Below are positions 41,426-49,229 of a stretch of DNA of 64,000 bases, piece after piece (positions within the stretch are counted from its first letter, which is position 1; each line of letters begins with the position of its first letter). Below the pieces are notes generated by a model. It was not told the origin of the DNA and made no database searches. It worked only from the letters and a program-made list of their open reading frames with translations. The DNA lies in assembly GCF_900087015.1 (NCBI RefSeq), contig NZ_FLKP01000002.1:2108001-2172000 (forward strand), in the 5' to 3' direction. Source of the stretch: Christensenella timonensis (GTDB lineage: Bacteria > Bacillota > Clostridia > Christensenellales > Christensenellaceae). The translations under genes were made by a program, and so were the position numbers.

Positions 41426-42342
41426 TTGCCCATCCCAGCCAGTACGGCGTTGATCACCGCCCTGCGCGTCGCTTCCGCCGCCGCTGTGACCAGGGCGTTC
41501 ACATCCATCTGCTTATTCCCGTATGAAAGCGCGAACATCGTGTCCCCGTCGAGCATCGTATGGATGGGATCGATGGACTTCGCCAGCCCGTCGTGCGCCA
41601 CCTGGGCCAGCTTTGCCGCACCGTCCTTGTCAAGCGCGGCGTTACACGCCACCACGCCGATCGTCGTGTTCTGTCCCATCATTCTTCCCATATCCACCGC
41701 GTTTTCCATCAAATACTGCGACGTACCGATGTGCTTCCCGTTTTTTTGCGCACCCGCGAGTACCTCGCCGTGTTCCACCACGTCCCCGAACGCGTTGACG
41801 CATACCAGCGCCCCCACGACAACGCCCTTGGGCAATATGATGCTGGCCGTACCGACGCCGCCCTTTTGCGCGTGCGCCATGCCCAGCGCCTTGCCGACCG
41901 TTGCGCCCATGCCCGCGCCGATGCTCCCCTGCGGGACTTTGGTTCCCGCATTGATGCACGCGGCATAACCCATGCCCGCGTTGGGGCGGATGTCGCTCCT
42001 GCCAAAGCCGAGGTCATAAATCACCGCCGCCGGTACGATAGGCACGACCGCCTCGGCGGTATGTACGCCCATCTTCTGCTGCTCGCAGTAGATCATCACG
42101 CCGTCCGCCGCCGCAAGCCCATATGCGCTGCCGCCCGCAAGCAAGACTGCCTGGGCCGTTTGTACGGCCTTGGCCTGCGCCATGAAATCCGTCTCGCGCG
42201 TACCCGGCGCACTGCCGCGCACGTCGACGCCGCACACCGCCCCGTTTGGTGCGATCACGACGCTCACGCCCGTCATCCCTATCGTGTCCTGCGCATGGCC
42301 GACGAGCAGCCCCTGCACATCCGTTATACTTCCACTATACAT
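41422..42342 (-). CDS. P1-family (DmpA-like) peptidase
   Basis: 306 residues of the Ntn-hydrolase-like family represented by the L-aminopeptidase/D-esterase DmpA. GSITDVQGLLVGHAQD begins it, then TGVSVVIAP, AVLLAGGSAYGLAAADGV and GTASIILPKGVVVGALVCVNAFGD near the expected autoprocessing region. The precise cleavage residue cannot be placed by eye. Located between birA and acpS in the same operon. Substrate unknown. Confidence 0.9.
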   Translation of the reverse strand: MYSGSITDVQGLLVGHAQDTIGMTGVSVVIAPNGAVCGVDVRGSAPGTRETDFMAQAKAVQTAQAVLLAGGSAYGLAAADGVMIYCEQQKMGVHTAEAVVPIVPAAVIYDLGFGRSDIRPNAGMGYAACINAGTKVPQGSIGAGMGATVGKALGMAHAQKGGVGTASIILPKGVVVGALVCVNAFGDVVEHGEVLAGAQKNGKHIGTSQYLMENAVDMGRMMGQNTTIGVVACNAALDKDGAAKLAQVAHDGLAKSIDPIHTMLDGDTMFALSYGNKQMDVNALVTAAAEATRRAVINAVLAGMGK

Positions 42343-42383
42343 ATATCGTTTGTCCCCCGTTTAACATACGGAATATCTTCCCT

Positions 42384-43352
42384 CTAAACATAGTCCGCCA
42401 TCCCGCGCAGCGAAACTTCCCCCGCGCGGAACGTCTTTCTTTCCTGCCCGACGCGTACGATGACCGCGCCGTCCTCACAAAACCCTTCGCAGACGCCCGT
42501 AAGCGTCCCTCCTGCGCATACGATACGGATCTCTTTTCCTATTATAGCACTATTTTCGCAATATTCGTCAAAAACCGAAGCGATCCCTTCGCTGGTATAC
42601 CGCCCGCAATAAGCAAATACGTCGTTGATAAGCGCAGCGCACAGCCGCTGCCGGCTTAACTCGTGCCCCGTTGCCATGCGCAGGGATACGGCGCGCTTCC
42701 TGACGTCGCCCGGAAAATCTTCCTGGTTGACGTTAAGCCCCATCCCGCACACGATATATTCCACATGGTCAATGTCCGCCGCCATCTCGGTCAGGATGCC
42801 GCACAGCTTTTTCCCTTCGTATACGATGTCGTTCGGCCACTTGATGAGCGCGTTTATGCCGCACACCCGCCGCACCGCGCAAAGCAGCCCCAGCGCCGCC
42901 GCAAAGGTGATCGCAGGCGCCTTTTCCGGCGCAAACTGCGGGCGCAGCAGTATGGTCGTCTCAATGGCCGCGCCGCGCTGCGAATCCCAGCCGCGTCCCA
43001 GCCTTCCCTTTGCGCTCCCCTGGTGTTCCGCTATAAAGACGCTCTTTGCGGGCGCGCCGCAGCGGGCCGCGCGTTTGGCCTGCTCGTTGGTGGAATCGAC
43101 TTCCTCCATCCACACATAGTTCACGCCCGGCATTTCCTCATAAAGGGAAACATATTCGCGCTTCAAAAGGTCGGGCAGCTTTTGCAGGCGGTAGCCCCGC
43201 CGCGTATGCGCCTCGATTTCCCCGCCCTCGGCGCGGATCTCTTTGATGTGCTTCCAGATGGCCGCGCGCGACACGCCGAGCTGCTCGCTCAGCTCCTCGC
43301 CCGACACAAAGTCCTGCGCGCGGAACAATACGTCGATGATCGATTCCCTCAT
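42384..43352 (-). CDS. birA: BirA biotin-protein ligase/repressor
   Basis: 322 residues. An N-terminal winged helix (FVSGEELSEQLGVSRAAIWKHI) makes it also a candidate biotin operon repressor, and the central ligase domain has KGRLGRGWDS and IKWPNDIVYEGKKLCGIL. The C-terminal SH3-like domain completes it. It joins biotin to carboxylase carrier proteins. Start overlaps the recX stop by 4 nt. No biotin genes are adjacent. Confidence 0.95.
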   Translation of the reverse strand: MRESIIDVLFRAQDFVSGEELSEQLGVSRAAIWKHIKEIRAEGGEIEAHTRRGYRLQKLPDLLKREYVSLYEEMPGVNYVWMEEVDSTNEQAKRAARCGAPAKSVFIAEHQGSAKGRLGRGWDSQRGAAIETTILLRPQFAPEKAPAITFAAALGLLCAVRRVCGINALIKWPNDIVYEGKKLCGILTEMAADIDHVEYIVCGMGLNVNQEDFPGDVRKRAVSLRMATGHELSRQRLCAALINDVFAYCGRYTSEGIASVFDEYCENSAIIGKEIRIVCAGGTLTGVCEGFCEDGAVIVRVGQERKTFRAGEVSLRGMADYV

Positions 43353-43960
43353 TCTTCCGTCCTTGCAAGCGCGCTTTTGATATCCTCGTATTCAAAGCCC
43401 TTGCCCATCAGCGCGCGTATAATCTTTTGTTTCGCCTTGTTTGGTTCTTCCCCGCGGTATTTGCAGCGCAGCCTTTCGATATAGCCGTCCAGCACGCTTT
43501 CGCTTGTGCCGGCATCTTGGGCGGCTTTTTCCGCCAGCGCGCGGTCGATCCCTTTTTCCATCATCTTGCTCACCGCGACGCGCTGCCCGTATTTTTGCAT
43601 CAGCTCCTGCGCGTACGCCTGCGCATACGCCTCGTCGTTGATATATCCATATCCCGCAAGCTGTCCGACCACGCGGTCGATCGATTCCCCGTCGACCTCT
43701 TTGGCTTTGAGTTTTTTGCGCACCTCGCGTTCCGTGCGCATCTTGTACGACAAAAATTCCATCGCGATCCCCGCGGCGTATTTGTCGCCGTCCTCGCTCC
43801 TCAAGTCCGCCAGCTCCCCTTCGGAAAGCTCGGCCCCGACCTTGATGTGGTAGGCGATCGCCGTATCGAGGTACACGGCCATCAAAAAGCCGTCCTCCGT
43901 ATACAGGTTGACCCTGTTCTTATTGCGTTTCCCTTCTTTGATATCCGTAATTTTTATCAT
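43349..43960 (-). CDS. recX: RecX regulatory protein
   Basis: 203 residues that modulate RecA filament activity. Three-helix repeats are visible: AIAYHIKVGAELSEGELADL, FLSYKMRTEREVRKKLKAKE and GYINDEAYAQAYAQELMQ. It is the first gene of the operon that runs to the flavin reductase. The promoter is not obvious in the AT-rich 70 nt upstream. Confidence 0.92.
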   Translation of the reverse strand: MIKITDIKEGKRNKNRVNLYTEDGFLMAVYLDTAIAYHIKVGAELSEGELADLRSEDGDKYAAGIAMEFLSYKMRTEREVRKKLKAKEVDGESIDRVVGQLAGYGYINDEAYAQAYAQELMQKYGQRVAVSKMMEKGIDRALAEKAAQDAGTSESVLDGYIERLRCKYRGEEPNKAKQKIIRALMGKGFEYEDIKSALARTEE

Positions 43961-44034
43961 AGTCCTATTATATCCAAAAGCGCCTGCCTTGGAAACTCAT
44001 TTGCAATTTTTATTTTTTTTGGTAAAATAATGTC

Positions 44035-44778
44035 ATGATGAAAAAATTTTTTTGTTTGATCCTGCTCGCTGCGCTCCTTTGCGTCCCGGCCTTTGGCATG
44101 GCGGCAGACAGCGTCATATCCCAAAACGACCGCGGCGATAAAGTCGCGCTCGTGCAGCAGCGCCTGCGCGACCTCGGATACCTCAACTACCGTCCGACAG
44201 GCAAATTCAGCGAACTCACCGTGTCCGCCGTACAAAGCTTCCAGCAGCAAAACGGCATCGCGCCCGACGGGCAGATCGGCTCGGATACCTATGACCTGCT
44301 CTTTTCGGACGAGGCCAAGCGCGCCCCGGCGAATTCGCGCATCAAGCGCACCTCCGGCCCGGCCTACAACGGCAGCGTAAAAACGCACGGCGCCTTAGGC
44401 TCGTGGGAGGCGGTCGGCGCGCTGATCCCCGAGGGCAGCGATATTGCCATCACCGATTACAACACCGGCGCGACGTACACCATGCAGCGCACCGGCGGTT
44501 TAAATTGCGCGCAGGTCACCGCCAAAACAGCGGACGATTATAGCGCCTATTTAACGTCCTTCGGCGGCGAGGCCACATGGGAACACCGCGCTGTGCTCGT
44601 AACCATCGGGGACGCCGTATACGCCGCGTCCATATTCGGTATGCCTACCGGCACGGACGATAATGGCACAGGCATGAAAGGCCATACGTTTTTGTCCTTC
44701 AACCCCGGCCGTACCGACATCTTCGCCTTAAGCGACGACGAACACCTCGTCGCTATCACAAGGGCTGCGGGCGAATAA
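44035..44778 (+). CDS. Secreted peptidoglycan-binding domain protein
   Basis: 247 residues with a signal peptide (KKFFCLILLAALLCVPAFGMA). A PG_binding_1 repeat follows (VALVQQRLRDLGYLNYRPTGKFSELTVSAVQSFQQ, spread over about 35-75). The C-terminal half, about 115-247, is a beta-rich domain resembling the YkuD-associated region found in clostridial wall proteins (GSWEAVGALIPEGSDIAITDYNTG), but I see no catalytic Cys-His pair. It probably binds the wall. Its stop is only 3 nt from the convergent amylase stop, with no hairpin between. Confidence 0.85.
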   Translation: MMKKFFCLILLAALLCVPAFGMAADSVISQNDRGDKVALVQQRLRDLGYLNYRPTGKFSELTVSAVQSFQQQNGIAPDGQIGSDTYDLLFSDEAKRAPANSRIKRTSGPAYNGSVKTHGALGSWEAVGALIPEGSDIAITDYNTGATYTMQRTGGLNCAQVTAKTADDYSAYLTSFGGEATWEHRAVLVTIGDAVYAASIFGMPTGTDDNGTGMKGHTFLSFNPGRTDIFALSDDEHLVAITRAAGE

Positions 44779-44781
44779 GGC

Positions 44782-46239
44782 TTACGCCTCTTCCGCCGCT
44801 TTGACCCATACGGAAACGCTTCCGTCGTTTACAAAGAAATCCGCCCACCCGTCGTCGCCAACTACGACCTCGTCCGGGCGGTTTTTTGTGCAGTCAAAAA
44901 ACCTGCTGCCCGCAAATTTTTCGCCCACATACATATGCTTTACGCCCCCGCTGCCATTTGTCAGCAGCGCCGCGAGTCCTGAATTTCCATGTATCTCGTC
45001 GCCCTCCCGCGTCCAGCCGATGATGTTCGGGTCGTCAAAATAATCGTTTTGCTTGCCGTAGGCGCGGTAACGCCGCGCGGCGACCAGCGGCCTCAGCATT
45101 TCGCGCATAGGCTCCACGCCGTCGTGCGGGATCCCGTAATAGTCGCCGTAAAAGACGCACGGGTAGCCTTCCTGCCGCAGCAGGATCAGCGCATAGGCAA
45201 GCGGCTTGAACCAATCCGGAATCCACGACTCAAGCGACTGCCCCGGCTGGGTATCGTGGTTATCGACAAAGGTCACGGAACGCATCGGGTTATTCTGCGT
45301 CAGCGTATCGTTTAAGATCGTGCGCATATCAAAGGCGCCGCCGGAATTGGCCGCGTCAAAAAAGCGGAAGTGCAGCGGCACGTCGAACAGCGACATCGCG
45401 CCCTCCGTGGTGTCGATGTAATTCTTGAGCGCGGCAAGGTCGCCGTTCCAGTATTCCCCCACGGAAAACAGCTCGCGGTTTTTTTCCCTGCGCAGCGTAT
45501 CCAGCCAGTCGCTGTAAAAAGAAAAGCGCATGTGCTTGACCGCGTCCATGCGGAAGCCGTTTACCGGGGCAATGTCCAGATACCAGTTGCCCCACCGCTT
45601 CAATTCCTCCACGACCTCCGGATTGCTTAAGTCCACGTCCGCGCCCATCAGGTAATCGAAGTTTCCCTTTTCGTCGTCCACCTCGTCCTCCCACTGCTTG
45701 CCGTGGAACTTGAATATCCCCTTTTTCTGTTCCTTTTCGTCCCAGTCGATGCCGCCGAAATGCGTGTGGTTCCATTTGAAATCCGAATATTGCCCGTTCC
45801 GTCCGGGAAAATCGAACTTCGTCCACGCGACGATCTCTTTGTCCTCGCCGATGCTCTGCTGCCGGTTCTCCGGGTTATATTCGCGCGCGCGCACCGTCTC
45901 CGTCCCATCCGCGCCCATCATATGGTCGAGTACGATATCCGCGTATACCTGTATGCCATGGTCGTGCAGCGCGCCGATCGCGTTGACGTATTCTTCCTTT
46001 GTCCCGTATTTTGTCGGAACCGTGCCTTTTTGGTCAAATTCCCCCAGGTCGTACAGGTCGTACACGGCATATCCTACGTCGTTCTCACCGCCGCTGCCTT
46101 TATACGCGGGCGGCAGCCACAGCGCCGTGATACCGTCCCGCGCAAGGCTCTCCGCCTCCTCAGCTACCTGCCGCCACAACATTCCGGACGGCAGATACCA
46201 TTCAAAATACTGCATCATCGTACCGTTGAATTCATCCAT
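44782..46239 (-). CDS. Cytoplasmic alpha-amylase (GH13)
   Basis: 485 residues from ATG 46237-46239 (MDEFNGTMMQYFEWYLP), with GAGGAG upstream; the longer frame adds 14 unlikely residues. No signal peptide, so an intracellular enzyme that hydrolyses imported maltodextrin or stored glucan. The GH13 catalytic set is visible: GFRMDAVKHM (nucleophile Asp), VGEYWNGD (acid/base Glu) and FVDNHDTQ. Similar to the AmyS/maltohexaose-forming subgroup. It is the last gene of the polA-coaE-slt-binding protein run, with a 63-nt gap. Confidence 0.94.
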   Translation of the reverse strand: MDEFNGTMMQYFEWYLPSGMLWRQVAEEAESLARDGITALWLPPAYKGSGGENDVGYAVYDLYDLGEFDQKGTVPTKYGTKEEYVNAIGALHDHGIQVYADIVLDHMMGADGTETVRAREYNPENRQQSIGEDKEIVAWTKFDFPGRNGQYSDFKWNHTHFGGIDWDEKEQKKGIFKFHGKQWEDEVDDEKGNFDYLMGADVDLSNPEVVEELKRWGNWYLDIAPVNGFRMDAVKHMRFSFYSDWLDTLRREKNRELFSVGEYWNGDLAALKNYIDTTEGAMSLFDVPLHFRFFDAANSGGAFDMRTILNDTLTQNNPMRSVTFVDNHDTQPGQSLESWIPDWFKPLAYALILLRQEGYPCVFYGDYYGIPHDGVEPMREMLRPLVAARRYRAYGKQNDYFDDPNIIGWTREGDEIHGNSGLAALLTNGSGGVKHMYVGEKFAGSRFFDCTKNRPDEVVVGDDGWADFFVNDGSVSVWVKAAEEA

Positions 46240-46302
46240 ATATGTTTTCTCCTCAGTTTTCTTTTCTCCATAGATAAACAAAACTCGCGCGTCGTAAGCA
46301 CA

Positions 46303-48087
46303 TTAGTGTTTTAAGTCGATGAACCACTTGCTTACATCCTCGAAAACCCTGTTTTGGCGCGCACCCGTGATGCCGGTGACCGCTTCGTCACAGATAATGG
46401 AGTTCATACGGAAATAAAGGCCGATCTGCGGCACGCGTTCCATCAGCAGCCGTTGCAGCTCGCTGTACGCCGCCTTTACCTCCTCTTCGCCAAACGCGTT
46501 TGAGCAGGCGGCGATCGCGTCCGTCAGCTCCTGGCTGGATACGCCGTTATAGTTGCCCGACCCGCCGCTGTCGAACAGGAACGAAAGCTCCGGGTTTTCG
46601 TCCAAGTAATAGCTCACGAACGCCAGCTGGTAATTCCTTGTATCCAGCCTCGACAAAAATTCTTCGGGCGCCAGCTCCTCGATCGTGATCTCGATGCCCA
46701 CGCGCGCCAGCTGCTTCCTGATGGCCTTGGCCGCTTCCACGCGGTAAGAGGCGTCGCGCTCCGACGGCACGATCAGCGTTAAGGCAAGCGTATTGCCTTC
46801 TTCTTCCTCATCCGTTTTATAACCGGACGCCCGCAGGTAGTCGCGCGCCGTTTTCAGGTCGTCGTCCTGTTTGTACTTGCTGTCGTACGCGTAAAAATCA
46901 GGCGCAATGGGCATATTCGCGGGAACCGCGTGGTTCAGGAGCACCGTGGAAATGATTTCACGCCTGTCGATCGCGTAGGAGATCGCCTGCCGCACGTTGA
47001 TGTCGTCCAATACGTCCGTCCCCAGGTTGGGAACCAGGCAGTCGTAATAATTCGTCATATAATCCACGACCTGCGTTTTGCCTGCGAGCTTGTATTTGCC
47101 CGCGTAAAGCACGTCCGTGGTGATAAAGTCGAGGATACTGGAATCCACCTTTTCGATCTTCTGGTCAGAACCGCTCACCGCGTTGGCCACGATTTTTTCG
47201 ATGTACGGCTTCTCGCCCCACCATCCCTCGTTCCTAACGAGCGTCATTTTGGCATCCGGTTCATAGCTGTCCACCCGGTAAGGCCCCGTGCCGACCGGCG
47301 TTTCGCTTGCTTCATACAGCGTCGCGCTCACCACCGGGAAGGTCATCAGGTATAGCGCCTCGCGCCCGGGTTTGGTCATCGTCAGCCGGAGCGTATAATC
47401 GTCCACCTGCTCATAGTTTGCAAGCAGGCTGTTGTATTGCGTATAGCGGTTGGTCTGCGGCAGCTCGACCTGTCCGTCGCTGCCCGCAGCACTGGGGCCC
47501 GCGCTTTCCTCCGGGCTTGTGCTTTCTTCAGGGTCAGGGCTGGGGCTCGCGCTTTCCCCCGGCTCCCCGCTTCCCTCCGGCGGTGTGCTCCCTTCCGGCT
47601 GCGGCGCTGCCGGGTCGGCCGTCCCGCCCGCCGCCAATACGCGCTGCAGGCTGTACACCACGTCGCTTGCGTTAAAGGGAGTCGTCCCGTCCGCAAACGT
47701 CAGGTTCTGGCGGAAATGGAAGGTATACACCGTTCCCGTTTCATCCACCTCCCACGACTCCGCAAGCCCCGCCTGCGGCTGGCTGCCCGCGCCGAGGCGC
47801 ACGGGCGTATCGTAAACCAGCGAAAGCAGGTTGATCAGGTCCTCATCCGTTGCGCTGAGCGGGTCTAAGTCCACTGCGCCCTGGGGCATGGCGATAAACA
47901 GCTCCCCGCCTTCCTGCGCGACCGCCTCCGCAGAAGCGGTCGCCGCCGCAGACGGCCCCGCACTGGAAGAAGCAGGCGAGGCCGTGCCGTTCAGGTTCGC
48001 GCACGCGCACAAAAACAACGTCGCCGCGGCGATCCCTGCCGCCGCAAAACGTTTAGCCCAGTTCATAATGTTTTTTGTATTCCTCAT
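46303..48087 (-). CDS. Family 5 (OppA/DppA-type) solute-binding lipoprotein
   Basis: 594 residues. A signal peptide ends in a lipobox (LFLCAC, Cys near 27 or 29), followed by a Ser/Ala-rich linker to about 55 and then the SBP_bac_5 domain (SDVVYSLQRVLA, LTLIVPSERDASYRVEAAKAI). Such proteins deliver peptides or other oligomers to an ABC permease, but no permease or ATPase is next to it. About 58 residues (152-210) inserted in the first lobe are a Pro/Ser/Glu low-complexity stretch. The start is either ATG 48087 or ATG 48066; neither has an ideal ribosome-binding site. Overlaps the slt gene. Confidence 0.88.
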   Translation of the reverse strand: MRNTKNIMNWAKRFAAAGIAAATLFLCACANLNGTASPASSSAGPSAAATASAEAVAQEGGELFIAMPQGAVDLDPLSATDEDLINLLSLVYDTPVRLGAGSQPQAGLAESWEVDETGTVYTFHFRQNLTFADGTTPFNASDVVYSLQRVLAAGGTADPAAPQPEGSTPPEGSGEPGESASPSPDPEESTSPEESAGPSAAGSDGQVELPQTNRYTQYNSLLANYEQVDDYTLRLTMTKPGREALYLMTFPVVSATLYEASETPVGTGPYRVDSYEPDAKMTLVRNEGWWGEKPYIEKIVANAVSGSDQKIEKVDSSILDFITTDVLYAGKYKLAGKTQVVDYMTNYYDCLVPNLGTDVLDDINVRQAISYAIDRREIISTVLLNHAVPANMPIAPDFYAYDSKYKQDDDLKTARDYLRASGYKTDEEEEGNTLALTLIVPSERDASYRVEAAKAIRKQLARVGIEITIEELAPEEFLSRLDTRNYQLAFVSYYLDENPELSFLFDSGGSGNYNGVSSQELTDAIAACSNAFGEEEVKAAYSELQRLLMERVPQIGLYFRMNSIICDEAVTGITGARQNRVFEDVSKWFIDLKH

Positions 48088-48643
48088 ATGCTTTCGTTAC
48101 CTTTTTTACATAATTGTCCGTTTCCTTGAAAGGAATGGAGTCGAGCGCGGCGCCGTCCGCCGAGTATTGCGCGTCCGAAAGCCATTCCTGCACCTTGCCG
48201 TGTCCTGCGTTATACGCCGCCATGACCGTTTCCTCATTTGGGAAACGCTCCTTTAAAAAGCCCAGGTACCAGCAGCCCATTTCAATGTTCGTTTCCGGGT
48301 CGAGCAGCATCTCCGCCTGGAAAGGGCCGATTTCCAGCTTCCCGGCGATCCATTCGCCCGTTTCCGGCATGACCTGCATCAGGCCCATCGCGCCCGCGCT
48401 TGAAACCGCCTGCGCGTCAAACCCGCTCTCCGTATTGATGACCGCCGCCACAAAATAGGGATCGAGTCCGTATTCATCCGCGTACTTCACGATCAGCCCC
48501 TCATATTCCAATGGATATTTCGCCTGCCAGTTCAAGTCTCCAAAGACAAAAAGCCCGCCCAGCACCGCCGCCGCGGCAATGACCACGCAAACGGCGATGA
48601 CCACCGCCTTTTTTGGCCCTTTCCTGCTATTCGCTCTTCCCAT
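48053..48643 (-). CDS. Membrane-anchored lytic transglycosylase (SLT domain)
   Basis: 196 residues: a basic start, one transmembrane segment (about 14-34), then a goose-type lysozyme-like SLT domain. The catalytic Glu is in NTESGFDAQAVSS, followed by GAMGLMQVMPETG and MAAYNAGHGKV. It cleaves peptidoglycan glycan strands. It overlaps coaE by 17 nt and the following binding-protein gene by up to 35 nt, so it is in that operon. Gene names for this group vary. Confidence 0.92.
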   Translation of the reverse strand: MGRANSRKGPKKAVVIAVCVVIAAAAVLGGLFVFGDLNWQAKYPLEYEGLIVKYADEYGLDPYFVAAVINTESGFDAQAVSSAGAMGLMQVMPETGEWIAGKLEIGPFQAEMLLDPETNIEMGCWYLGFLKERFPNEETVMAAYNAGHGKVQEWLSDAQYSADGAALDSIPFKETDNYVKKVTKAYEEYKKHYELG

Positions 48644-49229
48644 AAAATTGTTCCCTCACCCGTTTTTTCAGTTCATCAAGCGTCCCGTTGTTTTCGATCA
48701 CAACATCCGCGTGTTTTTCCAGTTCCTTCTCATCGAGCTGGCTTGCCAGCCTGTTTTGCGCATGCTCGTGGCTGATGCCGTCGCGCGCTTTGATACGCCC
48801 CAACTTGCTGTCCCGCCCTGCGGCCACCACCCATACCTCGTCCGCCAGCGAATCGAGCCCCGTGTCGATCAAGAGCGCGCAGTCGAGCACCACCGTACCG
48901 CCGGCCGCCGCCATGCGCTCCCTGACTTCTTCCATGACCAGCGGATGCAGCAGCGCGTTGAGCCGCTTTAGCTCCTCCGGGCGCGAAAACACATATTCGC
49001 CCAGCTTGTGCCTGTCAAGCGAGCCGTCCGCCCGGAAAAACCCTTCGCCGAACGCTTGTTTCACAGCAGCCCAGCCGGGTCGTCCCGGATCGCTTTGCTC
49101 GCGCGCGATGCGGTCCACGTCGATCACGTGCGCGCCCAGCTGCCCAAGATATGCCGCTGCGCTGCTCTTGCCCGACCCGCTGTTTCCCGTCAGGCCGATC
49201 ACGCGTTTTTTTACTTCGCTTCCGCCCAT
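48627..49229 (-). CDS. coaE: Dephospho-CoA kinase
   Basis: Last step of coenzyme A synthesis. 200 residues with Walker A GLTGNSGSGKSSAAAYL, DADRIAREQ-like DVDRIAREQSD, HPLVMEEVRERM and the later VLDCALLIDTGLD. It overlaps the polA end by 19 nt and slt by 17 nt. The polA-coaE-slt order is frequent in Clostridia. Confidence 0.96.
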   Translation of the reverse strand: MGGSEVKKRVIGLTGNSGSGKSSAAAYLGQLGAHVIDVDRIAREQSDPGRPGWAAVKQAFGEGFFRADGSLDRHKLGEYVFSRPEELKRLNALLHPLVMEEVRERMAAAGGTVVLDCALLIDTGLDSLADEVWVVAAGRDSKLGRIKARDGISHEHAQNRLASQLDEKELEKHADVVIENNGTLDELKKRVREQFYGKSE

